DNA of 64,000 nt from Russula earlei (GCA_025769875.1 JAGFNK010000122.1:1-64000); one strand, 5' to 3'. Shown: positions 1 to 11,299, numbered from the stretch's first letter. A program made the numbers and translations. The notes: generated by a model from the letters alone, not told the origin.

Positions 1-345
1 TTCTACCCTCTTTTATTAAGAGTCTTTTTTGCCTATACTATTGTAGCACTAGCTATAGGTTAGAGTTATTCTCCTCTCTTCTCTAAACCCAACCCTAAAC
101 CCTAAACCCTACTATCCTCACTCAACCCTCCCTCCCCTTAACAGTAAGCGCTAGTGATGATTTTTTGACTTTGCTCTCTTTTTTAGTTCCTTATTCCCTT
201 TTCCATTATATTTTATGCCTTCTACCCTTCTTTATTAGATGTCTTTTTTGCCTGTACTATAGTAGCACTAGCTCTAGGTTAAAGTTATTCTCCCCTCTTC
301 CCTAAACCCAACCCTAAACCCCTCTTAATCTAACTATCTACTTCT
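1..345. repeat. Two tandem copies of an AT-rich dispersed repeat with CCCTAAA-like strings
   Basis: Two copies of a roughly 220-bp unit stand side by side. Each has the series TTCTACCCTC, a TATT(A)GAGTC block, GTAGCACTAGCT, CTCTTCTCTAAACC and AACCCTAAACCC. A third copy lies at 20773-20945 and a short piece near 4720-4755. The CCCTAAA strings resemble plant-type telomere repeats but are short, imperfect and always in the same place in the repeat, so they belong to the repeat and do not mark a chromosome end. No coding frame is seen. Confidence 0.7.
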
Positions 346-600
346 AAACTACAACTCTATTATCTATCTACTTATCAAAATCTAATCTACTATCTTGCTA
401 TCTAATCTAAGTATCTAATCTAAATCTAATCTAATTGTTTATCTAATCCAAGTCAATATCTTACCTACTATCTAATCTCTATCTATGTCAATCTAAGATC
501 AGTAGATCAATCAAAGATAAACACATAAAATATAACATATTACAAAGTAAAATAAAAAAAGATTAGTCATCAACTAATTAAAATGAGAACAGAGAGTCAA
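346..600. repeat. AT-rich low-complexity TAATCTA block
   Basis: The stretch is made of variants of ATCTAATCTA, followed by an AT-rich segment containing AAAGATNAACACATNANATNATATTACAAAG-like sequence (given here in degenerate form). A diverged second copy in the same order lies at 4768-5060. It is noncoding. The pair may flank an old duplicated or inserted segment. Confidence 0.6.
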
Positions 601-3600
601 GGTCCCATTGCTTACCAATATTTACCTAAGCAATGAAAAACTTTTTTCACCTGCCACGTCTTCATTTTACTATACACACAGTTTGTTTTTTCTTTTGTTG
701 TGTTTGTTTTCTTTCTGTTATCGTTCTTCCTCCTCCCCTCTTTCCCCTCCAATCCTTCTCACTCTTCCTTCCTCATGGTCCCAGTTCAACACTCTTAAGC
801 CACCAGTTTCCTCAAAATCTCACTAGCCTCATTGGAGTTTTCCTGCAAGCTATCATTTCCATAGGTGCATTTTTTGTTTCATTTTCACGTGCTCTCTCTC
901 ATGCTCTCCCTCTCCTTTCAAACAGTTTCTTCCTGGCTCTCAAGCTGCTTCCCCTACTCCCATCTCCTGTGTCACTGCATTGGTGATGATGATGACGACC
1001 TGGGCATGGCCATAGTGCTCTCACCATGGCCACAAATCATGAGCGTGGCCCATGGCCACTATGACTGATCTGGCTGCTGTGATGGTGGTGTGCACATGGC
1101 TGTGATGAACAGCACGTTTGCCAGGTGAAGCACCGCACCCACTGGCTCTTATTCTCCTCCACTGGCAATGATAATGACAACTCAGGCATGGCCATGGTGC
1201 CTTCATAACAGCTACAAATCGGAAGCATAGCCCATGGCCTACTGTGACAATCTGGCTGCCATGACGATAACATGCCCATGGCCGTAACAATGGCAGGTGA
1301 AGCTTTCTCTTGCTTGCTCTCCCATCCTCTTACATTGCTTTGCACCTCAATGCCCTCTGCTTTGCCACCTTCTCCGGCACACATGACGACTTAGGCCAAG
1401 ACCACAAGAACACCCAGTGGCCACAAATGCCAATCACAAATCTGGTGCGTGGTTCATAATCTTTTTTTTTTTTTGTTTGTCTATTTTCTGTCTCATTCTG
1501 CCCCCTTTTCTAACCCTTTCTCATGTTGATAGCATGGCCAGCATTATGGTGATGACACAGCAATCAAGAGAGCGACACACATTTCGTACGTTCTCACCCT
1601 TTCTTTTGTTTTTCACTCTGCATCCTCAGCTCAGCACTACTTTGCTTCCTTCCCAGGCCACAGGTCAATTCCCTCAAATGTGCCTTTTCCCACATGCGTG
1701 TGCATTTTTTTCAAATTTTTCTATTTTCTTTCTCTCTCAAATTTTCAACATCCCATGCATCTCAATACCCTCTGCCCTGCTAGCGACCCCAAGCTAAGAC
1801 CACAAGAGCACCCGATGGCCATGGAAGGAATTCCACACAACCACAAACCCTATGCGCTTTTTCTTTTCTTTTCTTTTTTGTTCTAACCTGTTCTCAGCAA
1901 CAGCATGACCAGGACCGCAGTGATGATGCAGCCGTCAAGGGTGTTTGTGCTGACCAGATCAATGGACACACCTATCCCCTTATCCCACTGACACCAACCC
2001 CATCTAGCTCAACTGCCACTCCAGCGACACATGGTGCAGCCCCATGCACTCTGTCTTGCTCTCAGCAGCGCAGCCTTGCCTATGAGGCACAACGAGACAA
2101 GCACCTTGGCAAAACATCATGCCACATCTTGGCACTCATTCCCGGGCACTCCGGCCACCATAAAAAGATCATTTTCGAATGAGCACGAAAGGGGCTGCTT
2201 GCGACCCATACCTCTATTGTCTTCTCTTCCTTCCTCCCCTCCCTTCTCCTCTATATCATATGCAAGCCGCACAACTGAGAACACGGCATGTTCCACTTTC
2301 TCAAGGAATTTTGTCTCCCTTTTTTTCACCTTTTTCTCTCCCCTCTCACTCTCTCCCCATCACCTCCGTGCATCCTATACTTCTCCTTCTTTTCTTCATC
2401 TTTCTAACATTGCCTGACAACACAGCGATGGTGCGGCCATCATTAGTTTTGAGCATGCAAATAGGGGCCACGCAGGATGTGTACCCATGCTAACTTTGAC
2501 AGTGATTCTCCTACACTCCTGGCCAGTGACAATGCTTTTCCTGTGCCTCCAGTGAACACAAGAAGCAAGGGGCCATGCACAACGCTGTTCCCCTATTGTC
2601 CTCTCCCCAAGCCGCTCACCCGGAATGGATTTGCAGTAGCATGTGCAGGCAACCGATGGAATGGACGATGCGGGTAAGTAGCAGTGCCAATGCCGCTCCT
2701 CCTCTTCCTGGCTTTTCTTCTCTGCCCTTCCTCCCATCGTTCACTCAACTCCTTACTCCCACCTCTCTTTTCCTCATGCTCTGCTATTGCACGGCATGCA
2801 TGTATGAGGCGGCTGTTAAAAGGTTCCCAAGACAGACATCTTGCGCGGGTGATTAAAAAAGTAAGTTTTCTTTCTTTTTTGTAACTTTGTGCTCATCTCC
2901 TCTTCAGTCTCCTTCCATCTCTGTTCAGTGGCAAAAAGATGCTTTCGAGTGCAAAAAGAGGGGCTGTGGGCGACATGTGGCATATCATGCTCTCCCCCTC
3001 CCTCTTCCCCTCACTCCTGCCCTTTCTGCAGCTTCCATCTCCCTCTTCCCATATGCAGTCCCATCCTTCTCTTCCAGGTGGGTCCTTTTCTTCTCCTCCT
3101 CTGCCCTCCTTCATACAGTGCTCACCATGTCTTCCATGTCTGGATCGGATATATTTTACATGGTTTTCTCCCCATGGAAACAGGGGCCTATGCCGGACGC
3201 ATCACCTGTCGTCCACTCCACTCCTCACTCCCTCCCCATGCTTTCAGCCTCTTCTTACAGCAACAGCATGGCTAGGACCACGCATTGCCAAGAGAGTGGT
3301 CTTCGTTCATTTTGGTGAGTTTTCAAGCAAGCCACTTTACTCACCCTTTCTCTTCTGTTCACGTGTATGGTTCCACGCGTCTGCCTCTGGCATCAGAAGA
3401 CCCTCACCCACACTGCTTTTTTCTTTCAAGACACTGGATGCCTGCCTCTGTGCCGCCACCACACCCGAAACCCCGATGGCACACAACTGTACCTCCCACA
3501 TGCACGATCTTTGTGCAATTCACAGTGCTTTTATTATTTTTGTATTATTTGGTTTCTTTTTTTTTTTTTCTCTCATGTTCATGGCATTCCCTAATGCCAT

Positions 3601-3830
3601 ATATCCATACCGCAACTGTTACACCATTTTTCTTTTACGTTTACTTCTTACCTTTGCTATGGACTGCTTGCTTTCGTACGTCCCTTTACTTACTGGTCTT
3701 CGTGATCTCTTACGTCTTGTGATCCCTTCTGTGTTATCATGTGATCCATACACGTCCAGGTAACACTGGATTGCTGTTACTTTCCCTTTGTTTGGTTCTC
3801 TTTCCACTTATATTCATTTCTTAGTTTCGA
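601..3830. repeat. Degenerate tandem array, units about 385-400 bp, no gene
   Basis: This pyrimidine-rich DNA gives several overlapping frames of 60-274 codons that have no domain and are rich in Ser, Pro, Leu and Phe, as expected from CT-rich sequence. Related segments recur at about 1391, 1791, 2176, 2565 and 2950. They carry variants of ACCACAAGAACACCCAGTGGCC and of AAGGGGCTG followed by a long C/T run. Shorter spacing near 180 bp occurs at 1003 and 1184 (GGCATGGCCATRGTG, then RGCCCATGGCC). I read this as an old, diverged tandem array. Confidence 0.45.
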
Positions 3831-3831
3831 C

Positions 3832-4500
3832 TGTGCAATGCTGCGCACTTACTGTGCAGCACAGTTACTTGGTTCTGACTCATTCGTGGCCTCGTTCCTA
3901 TGACTCCTACTTATTATGACTCCTACTATACTAGTAGCACAGTCAAAGCGCAGCTATTGCTGCACTTCTCCTGTATATATAAGCTCAGTACTTTGTGACC
4001 AAAGCCCTAAGCTTGGTCTCTTGTAGAATCCAACCTACTCTTGTCCAAACATATTCACCTGCAACCCACTTCACTCCTAATCCTCAAACCACATCCACCT
4101 CTCCATTTCATCAACTCTCAACAACACCATCCACCATCTACTCTTTGCCTTTCCCTTCCTTTCCTAAGAGTCTCTCTTCACTCCCCTGAGAAGAGCTCTC
4201 CTCCTTTAAGACCTACCTTCCTCTACTCTCTCTGCGTTGTTCAAGGTCCCCGACAGACTTGAACGCATATAGCTAGTGGAACCAGCCCTAGTCTATCCCA
4301 TTATAAACTTACCCTAGCTTCTCAATGGACCGAGTCATACTAGGAAGGGTCTATTGGCCATAACCTGTTTAGCATAAAACACTTTGACTGCTGCAGGGAT
4401 CCTTACTCTTTATACACGGGAACCAGCCCGTCTCTTGAACACCTCTCTATCACCGACTTGTCTTTACACTTGTGAACTGACACGGCTAGTTACTGTGACA
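3832..4500 (+). mobile_element. LTR-like block (probable solo LTR of a Gypsy-type element)
   Basis: The block runs from TGTGCAATG to TACTGTGACA and holds a TATATATAAG box at 3973-3982. The box is followed by a hairpin and the text CTCTTGTAGAAT, which parallels the TATA/hairpin/CTCTTGTGAAT order in the LTR at 9606-10078. The end GTGACA is also shared with that LTR. I could not confirm a target duplication (flanks TCGAC and TCAGC), so the start is uncertain. Confidence 0.4.
3973..4018 (+). promoter_or_regulatory. TATA box and downstream hairpin of LTR-like block
   Basis: TATATATAAG is followed 14 nt later by GACCAAAGC, the loop CCTAA, and GCTTGGTC, an 8-bp stem with one bulged A. The loop and the AGC/GCT closing pairs are the same as in the hairpin at 9848-9872 (read on the minus strand). 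The block would sit near the start of R in an LTR. Confidence 0.5.
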
Positions 4501-5273
4501 TCAGCCTTGATTTGCTGGGCTCTTCCTTCAAGGCAGGCAGAATTAGAATTAAGAGTGGTTAGTTAATTCATATATGCACACAGTATTACATTGTCTTTTT
4601 TCCTTGCCCTCCCTCCAAACCTCCAATTGTTACTTGTCTTATCAACTATATGGGACTGACCAAGTGCTAGGTACCTTAAGTAAGCTGTATGGTTGATGGG
4701 TCAGTGACAGTAGCGTATTTTCCTCTCTTTTCTAAACCTAACCCTAATGTTACCACTCCTATTCTATCTAACTACTTCTAAAATACAAGTCATCTATCTA
4801 ATCTAATCTATAGTATCTATCTACTTATCTAATCTAACTAACTAACTAATCTAAATCTAATCTACTATCTAATTATCTAATCTTACCTATAAATCTAATC
4901 TAATCTACATACTTATCTAATCTATAATCTAACTCAATATCTTATCTAAAATCTAATCCCTATCTCTCTGAATGTTAGATCATCATCAGTAAATCCATCA
5001 AAGATCACACACATCAGATCATATCACAAAGCAAAATAAATAAAAAATTAGTCACATATCATAAAATAAAAGATAAGGTAACATTATCACAATCATGATC
5101 AATATCAAATCACAATCAACGAGTCAGTAAAAAGTCATGTCACATGTCACAAAAGAACACATATGACAAAGCAAAAAAAAAAAACTTAGTCATATATTAT
5201 AATAAATATAGTTAAACAAAGATAAGATAACAATTATCTAATCTTAATCAAACCATTAACAACAAGAACACAG
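4501..5273. other. AT-rich repeat DNA without genes
   Basis: After about 250 bp of unassigned sequence there is a fragment of the CTCTTTTCTAAACCTAACCCTAA repeat, then TAATCTA low-complexity DNA and an AT-rich segment with many ATCACAATCA and GTCACAT words. The same AT-rich type resumes at 8373, so the element at 5276-8370 was inserted into it. Confidence 0.6.
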
Positions 5274-5275
5274 TA

Positions 5276-5311
5276 AGGTAGACAATGCTCATAATCAACC
5301 AACGTCACATG
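5276..5311 (+). repeat. Left terminal inverted repeat
   Basis: It starts AGGTAGACAATGCTCATAAT and pairs with 8337-8370. All three substitutions are at positions where the other arm has CpG. Confidence 0.85.
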
Positions 5312-5610
5312 GTGTTACTTTTGTGTGACAATCCTGGTCAGATTAGGAAGTTTTGCCTTGGGGAAACTGTGGGGTGCTCTTCCTGCAATTCTCGAGAAAG
5401 AATCAGGAAATCGGTGACCAACATTTTGTAATAGTAGTTGTTTATTGTATGTATTCACAATCTTATGATGAAGGAGTAAGAAATGACTGAGAAATAAAAG
5501 AAACAAATTTGGCATCTATCTCCAATCACTGATTGTGGTGTGTGATCTGATGGAATGAGCATCAAACGTTGCATGTCATCTGAGAAACAAACTCAACATG
5601 TGAAAGGGGT

Positions 5611-8010
5611 TTAATCTGACACATAAATGATTCCCTTCCTTCCCAACTCCTCCATGATGTTCATAGGAACTACACGGTGACCCTTGTACACTCTTGCTGC
5701 CCATGCAGCTTGTCTCCCATTCAGTCTGTGCATATATAAATTCATGAATCGACAAGAACGATTAGCAAAGCGACGCATGGATTTCAAGGGAACAGATTCT
5801 AATGTGGCAAGCATGTTTTTTTCCAGTACATCTTCTCATGATGATTCTGGATTTAAATGGTAGATCTGCTTTGCATAACCCTAACATTGCTCAATAAAAT
5901 TGAGCTTGCAGTGGAACTTTGGTAAGAAGAACAGCTTGAAGCCACGTGCCTTGCAGATTGACTCCAGGATTGTCTCAACATTGGCAAAATCTGGTTCATT
6001 GTAGAGAACTTGGCAGCAGCAACAGTTGATGGCAGGAGGTAAGCACTTGAAGTTTTTGCATTCAGCACAAACCTTGGACATGTCCCTGTAGCCTTGTTCA
6101 TCCAGAATTGTGGCCATTCCTTCAAAGACCCCAGCGTGTTCGTGCCCCTCAGGGAAGTAAAGTGGCTGTGGTGTGCCATCTTTGAAGCGTGCATCACCCA
6201 TCTGGATTTTTGTTTTTTTGGCCATTCCATTGTGCTTGTGCACAAATTTTCCACTAAGTGGATCACAAAGTGACACCTAGACACCCCAGTTCTTCCCAAC
6301 TTTGAGTGTATTTTTATGCATTTTTCGGGCTGATAATGCATCCTCCTCATGCTTAAGGTGAGTGGACAGCATTGTCATAAACCAGGACATAGTCATACTC
6401 AGGATAGAACTCTATGAGAATGTCCATGGCTTCTTGGACCTGTGCTTGGATGTCCCCATTAGTAAAATAGCCTTCCCGAATTTTTCCTGGCTTCAGAATT
6501 CTTCAGGCTGTCCTTGTTCCATCAAGAGATTGAAGCCACCCAAAATCCACAGAAACAAAGTCAGCTACCATCATTGAAACACCTTCCCCTTTGCATATGG
6601 CTTGGCAGGTGCATCCTTGTGATGCCAGATCTTGCGTCGCTGATCATGAGCATAAAAAATGGATTCATCATGGAACCATGCGATGGTTCGATGCCCTCAT
6701 GGTCTTGGCCCAAACTCAAGTAGGTTGTCTTCATCCCAGCTAAACATGAGGTGCTCAATGTTTCGCCACTGTGGTAAGAAAACGTGCTCCCGGTAGGAGA
6801 CAACATCCTCGAGCTCATAGCCATCAACATATTGGCCCTTTTTTGGTGCTCCATATCAGTATCCCAGCACCTTTAGGTAACACTGAGCTGTCTGCATGGA
6901 AACTCTTCTATCAATGCCATGCTGTGACCTAACCTCATCTGAATTGATGAAATCACAAAGCTTTTCCCCAGAGATTTCATTGCCAATTGATAGAAGGTAA
7001 ATGTTAATTTCATTTGTCAGATCCTCATTGACAAGCATTGTCTCATTCCAGCACCCATAAGGATTCGGAGGGAGCATTGTGCGGTCATTTATATACTGCC
7101 TGGTGAGTTTGTGCAGCTGCTGCACACAATGCAGTCCTCTTGACAATGACACTGCAGCCTGACACAATGATGCAGCCCAGCTGTTGTAGGTACAAGATTG
7201 CTTTTTCACATAGAAATGTAGGATCACTTGCATGCCTTCCAGTTGCGTGCAAACAAATATGTTGAGCTCTGGATCAACATGTCTAGCGCCCTTTTTTCAA
7301 GGTGGATGGAGGATGTCTCTGAGATCCTGGAGTGCTGCTTGAGCCTGTGTCTGTGTTGGGGCTTTGTGTTCCTTTCCTGCTTGTGTTTCCTCAACATTCG
7401 TACCTGTAAAGTTATCTCTGAGCCCTCTTGTTTCTCTGCTTGAGTCTGGTCCTCCAGTGGTATCGTTAAATCCTTTGGGTTGGTTTTCCGTAGGTCTGGA
7501 GTCGGTGCGTGGGTGATTCTCTGTCCTGAGGAATGGGAAGTCCTGTGGCATGTTGCCTTCATTGCCGCTGCCATATTCACCACTGCTATTCTTGGAATCA
7601 TCAACTGAATCCACATCCTCAGCAAGTTCTAGCATCTTGGGGTCATCCATCAAGTCCTCAAGGTCAGGTTCAGTGCAAACATTGCAATAGAACTCATGGA
7701 ATTGCCAGTCTGTCAGAACAGTGTGGGCCTGGAGTGCTCCTTTTGGGACTTGGACTCAAAATTTGCTTTGCATGTCATCAAAAGATGATTTGCCTCTCTT
7801 TTTATGGTGACTTTCGCATATTGAAATGTTCTGACAGACCCAAGGTAGGTTTATGCAAGGATAATGTTTGGGTTTCTCGCTCACTTCCTTGTTTTCTTTG
7901 GTGGATCTTCCCATCATGTTGTCAAGTTTCTGCTTCTTGTTAGGATGTGTGCTACCATTCCTGGCAAAGGTTTCTAGCCTGCTGGTTGTAGATATCTTTT
8001 TTCGTCCCAT
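5611..8010 (-). pseudogene. Broken transposase (DDE superfamily endonuclease)
   Basis: Read across several frames, the minus strand gives a protein type I recognise from Agaricomycete genomes. In order: a basic N-terminus (MGRKKIST near 8010), an acidic/Gln-rich linker, an alpha-helical segment near 6860-7230, a VDGYELEDVVSYREHVF block near 6800, HDESIFYAHD (likely first catalytic Asp) near 6650, MGDARFKDGTPQPLYFPEGH near 6180, a Cys-rich NCCCCQVLYNEPDF block, LPKFHCKLNFIEQC near 5900, and a MRRFANRSCRFM tail near 5770. Stops interrupt LNFIEQC-W-GYAK (TGG to TAG) and PESS-R-ED (probably CGA to TGA). It should bind the element ends and cut and paste it, but this copy cannot be made as one protein. 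Confidence 0.8.
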
Positions 8011-8336
8011 TTCTGTGTTACAAGAAGTGTACAGTAGCAACACAGAATATGCATGATGCATTCGACATGCTTGAGGTGTGTTGCTCCCCAACCCAATCTA
8101 GATCACTTTGTTTCAATCTCCACCTTGCTCTGATTGATGGGGTTTCTCATATTTTCACTATTTCGTTGAAAAATTATAACTTTTTCTTAAAATAAGTATA
8201 GGTTTATGTGTCTATAGTATGTACCAACAAAATGTTAGAAACCACTTTCCAACAAAAACATCTGTTCTGCGTGAAATGAGCCTTTTGCTGTAAATTTTCA
8301 AAAAGTTTCCTCTTTCAGAAGCTGTCATGCTAAGCA

Positions 8337-8370
8337 CATGACATTGGTCGATTATGAGCGTTGTCTACCT
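8337..8370 (-). repeat. Right terminal inverted repeat
   Basis: It ends GAGCGTTGTCTACCT and is the reverse complement of 5276-5311 apart from three CpG-related changes and a small indel at the inner end. Confidence 0.85.
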
Positions 8371-8372
8371 TA

Positions 8373-9605
8373 AAAAGTCATTTTCCAATGATAAGTTAAT
8401 CACAATCATAATCACAATCAAAATCAAAATCAAATCCTTATCTATATCTCAGCAAAATGTCATGTGACTTCTCACTAAAAAAAAATACAACCATATGTTA
8501 TAAACCATAACTACAATAATAACAAAGTAAAAAAAAGCCATCTCATGATTACTCACTATAAAAAACATATGATAAATCACTCATATGTTAAAAAACTTGA
8601 AATTAGATGTAGAGAATATGGCAGTAAGTGGGAAAAGGTTAATGTAACACCTGTCACAAAATTCCCTTGCTTATATACATCATTTTAGTCTCCTGCTCAA
8701 TTCTACAGAACTCCATTCCTTCTCAAACTTTGCCTTTTTTTGCCTTTTTATGTCATCATTCATCTATCAAACATTATTCCACTCCAACCCCCTTAATTAT
8801 TATCCTCTTTTAGTCCCATGTTTTTCAATTTCCACTGCCCCTTTTTTCTGACACCTTCCCTTTAATTCCTCCTGACAATTCCTGACATTTTTGCAAATTC
8901 AATTCCAACCCCCTGAATTCTAACACTGCCCCTTTTTTCCCCTTCACTAATCCACTTCCCTGCCTTCTGGCTGACTTTTTTCCATATAATAACCCTCTTA
9001 ACTACATAGATAACCCTCCTTTATCTCTTTAAGGCCGCTTTTTAGCTCTTTTTGACCATTTAAAATTCAATATAAATTCAGGGACACCATGCTCTTCTAG
9101 TCTATTATATTTTGTGAACACTTCTCATCCCTCATAAGTCCGCTTTTTGTCATTTTACCTCACAAATGTCAAATAAATGTTATATAAATTTCAAAACCTC
9201 TCAAAATTTGTCATAAAAACATCATAAAATTAAAGGAACACCTTGTCTTCTAGTCTATCAAATTTTCTGACACCTGTCATATCAACTTAAGTCCTCTTTT
9301 TGTCACTTTCCCTTCAATCTGTCAAATAAATATCATAAATATATCAAATCCTGTCAGAAAAATGTCAGAAAACTGTCCAAAAACTGTCACATCTTTTTTT
9401 TTCAACTCAACCCATCTGAAACACAGCAAATATCCCTCATCTTCTTTCCCCCTTTTTTTCCCCTATCATAACTGCACATTCTTTGTGCACAGACCACTCT
9501 TTTTCCTTTAAAATCCCCCTCTTTTCTGCTAATCCTCTCATCACCAACTCTTCTTTCCACTCTTCTCTTCTCATATCTACACCATCTGTCACCGACTGGG
9601 GGCGG
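8373..9605. other. AT- and pyrimidine-rich DNA without genes
   Basis: The first 270 bp continue the AT-rich repeat seen left of 5274. The rest is T/C-rich with many TGTCA and CTGTCAGAAA words. Two copies of a unit of about 153-155 bp lie at 9082-9390. No open frame has a recognisable domain. Confidence 0.6.
9082..9390. repeat. Two tandem copies of a ~154-bp unit
   Basis: GGACACCATGCTCTTCTAGTC at 9082 is echoed by GGAACACCTTGTCTTCTAGTC at 9235, and both continue with TTTGTCA, CAAATGTC/CAATCTGTC AAATAAAT and TCAAAACCTCTCA-like text. The copies are diverged. Confidence 0.55.
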
Positions 9606-10078
9606 TGTCACTGACAAATCGTTTCACGCGCGAGATGTGCGCACTGAGTCAGGCGAGACGACAAGTTCTCGTGAGATTCGGGGATCTCAGTGACAACACA
9701 GCAAAGGCTAGTGTGTACCGCGGAAGGGAAATATGACAGAAAGGTCTTCGCATTCGAAGACTTAGAGAGCGATAGGAGTTTCTGAGTCGATTGCTTGATT
9801 CCCTGCAAGCCTACAGTCCCGAAGCTAGAATCCAGTGATATTCACAAGAGAACAAGCTTAGGGCTTGTTCTCTGTTACTGACAGGTTTATATAGACAGCT
9901 ATGTCCTATATCAAATAGTAGACATGAGGGTAACAACGAGATGATCGAGACTGGAACACGCTGGAAGGTAGTGGTACATGCGAGGCCAAGTGAGTCATAC
10001 AAACGCGCGGGAATCATGAGGCTGTCCAGGTAGGCTTGTCCGGTTGCCGGTTCGGTCCGAGGGCCGGTACTTGTGACA
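9606..10078 (-). mobile_element. LTR, probably the 3' LTR of minus-strand Gypsy element Gy-B
   Basis: The 473-bp segment is bounded by TGTCA and TGACA. On the minus strand it has TATATAAAC (near 9887), then a strong hairpin and CTCTTGTGAATAT. A purine-rich tract TTAACAAGGGGGTGA directly precedes it on the minus strand, as expected for a 3' LTR. The flanks (GGCGG and TCACC) do not match, so it is not a clean solo LTR. I find no second copy at the gag end of Gy-B. Confidence 0.65.
9848..9872 (-). promoter_or_regulatory. Perfect hairpin 3' of the LTR TATA box
   Basis: GAGAACAAGC, loop CCTAA, GCTTGTTCTC on the minus strand: a perfect 10-bp stem that extends by one A-T pair. It lies about 15-20 nt after TATATAAAC and so near the transcription start or R region. 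Confidence 0.6.
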
Positions 10079-10092
10079 TCACCCCCTTGTTA
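10079..10092 (-). promoter_or_regulatory. Polypurine tract of Gy-B
   Basis: On the minus strand the sequence TTAACAAGGGGGTGA abuts the TGTCAC start of the LTR. This is where plus-strand DNA synthesis would be primed in a retroelement. Confidence 0.6.
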
Positions 10093-10160
10093 ACGTCTAA
10101 GCAACATAGGGAGTAATGGTGGAGCGACAGTGGTGGGTGTGGAAATGGATTTGGTCGCGA

Positions 10161-11155
10161 TGTAAGGCGGATTCCCGCTGGCCGTGGAGTCATGTGATTC
10201 GGGGGTATTGGTTGACTGCCGACATGATCCCCGTGAAAACTAACTCCTACGCCTCACACGCCCCCCCATCAAGTCTCTCCCCCTGCATTTCTCCCTATCT
10301 GCCCTTTTTTCCATTCCATTCCTTCCACCACCACCTCCCTTCACGCCTCGCGAGAACGTTGTCACCAGTTTCTCGGACAAAACTCGAAGCGCGGACGACG
10401 CCAAAGCCCTCTCTTTCATGCTTTTCCAGCCTACCTCCTCGCTCCATCGTCAACGACGTCACCAAAGCTCTCTCCTTCATGTCCTTCCAGCCCACTTCCT
10501 TGCATCCTCGTCGATCCCATCATCATTCGTCTAGACCTTTCGTCATTTCCAAGCCCGCCGCCTCGCGCCCTCAACGACCATGTCATCATCTTCCTTATCC
10601 TTTCATCGTTTCGCAGTCCGCCACCTCGCGAACTCGTCAACCGTCTCGCACCCTCACTCTCAACCTCCTTTCATCGCGTAGCAATTCCACCCGCGCCGTC
10701 CAGCCCACTCTCGACCTCCTTTCATCGCGTAGCAATTCCACACGCGCCATCCAGCCCACTCTCGACCTCCTTTCATCGCATCGTCCCGCCGCGTCTACTA
10801 AGGCGGATTTGTCCATCTTTCGCCGTCGTCACCGCAGTCAGATGCGAGGGCTCAGTGCCCCGATGACGCACGATTACCATTGCCAGAACTATCACCTCGC
10901 TCCTCTAGTCACTGTTTGCATCTCTGGTACTCCCACTCCCCTTCGTAGTTCTCGCTCCGTATAAAAAGACACTAGTTACGCCTTGAAATATCATTACCCT
11001 CTTCGCCCCAGAAGTGCCTCTCCCCTGTGTGCTGCTGTGAGTCAAATCGACGACAACACATTCGACTTGACCGCACCCTCCAGACCAGCCTTCGCATTTC
11101 TTTTCGGTCTTCACCAAACTTGGTTTCTCAGCCTCTAGGTCTCCCGTGCTTCTGC
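10161..11155 (+). mobile_element. Inserted LTR of family LTR-D with internal repeats
   Basis: It starts TGTAAGGCGGA then CGCTGGCC, matching the starts of the copies at 60395 and 19937. It holds GTATAAAAAGACACTAG near 10961, which parallels GTATATAAAACACCTAG in the 60395 copy. CGCGA precedes the start and follows 11155, a possible 5-bp duplication, although the end reads CT and not CA. It is twice as long as the 498-bp copy at 60395, through C-rich repeats. Frames of up to 282 codons here are by-products of that repetition. Confidence 0.5.
10655..10780 (+). repeat. 51-bp tandem repeats in the LTR-D U3 region
   Basis: Copies start at 10655, 10706 and 10757 (CACTCTCRACCTCCTTTCATCGC); the first two continue with GTAGCAATTCCACNCGCGCC. 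The exact 51-bp period in the region upstream of the TATA box resembles LTR enhancer repeats. Confidence 0.75.
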
Positions 11156-11299
11156 TCGCGACGCATCAATGACTTCGAACGAATCTTCAAGCCGCGTCAT
11201 GCCTGTGAAGCTGGAAAGTATTCTTGCTCTCCTTTAAATTCTTCCTTTCTTGGTCTCGACTGTCTTACGAATCTCACTCGCACGTCGCCCTGACGCGCT

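Larger units (their letters stand above)
5276..8370 (-). mobile_element. Tc1/mariner-superfamily DNA transposon (DDE endonuclease type), 3095 bp
   Basis: The ends AGGTAGACAATGCTC and GTTGTCTACCT form terminal inverted repeats of about 34 bp. TA lies directly outside each end (5274-5275 and 8371-8372), the usual duplication of this superfamily. The only three substitutions between the repeats are TG/CA where the other copy has CG. One decayed transposase gene on the minus strand fills the interior. The element looks complete in outline but dead. Confidence 0.85.

Noticed and set aside
80..330. CCCTAAA strings as a telomere
   Set aside because: They are short, imperfect, embedded in a repeat unit present also at 20.8 kb, and followed by ordinary repeat DNA.
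2939..3763. 274-codon open frame as a gene
   Set aside because: Composition follows the CT-rich tandem repeat; overlapping frames are open too and no domain is present.
9606..10078. Clean solo LTR
   Set aside because: The flanking pentamers GGCGG and TCACC do not match, and a polypurine tract adjoins it.
10116..10964. 282-codon frame with TLDLLSSRSNSTRA repeats as a gene
   Set aside because: It lies inside an LTR-D copy; the peptide repeat is the 51-bp DNA repeat, which is also open in other frames.
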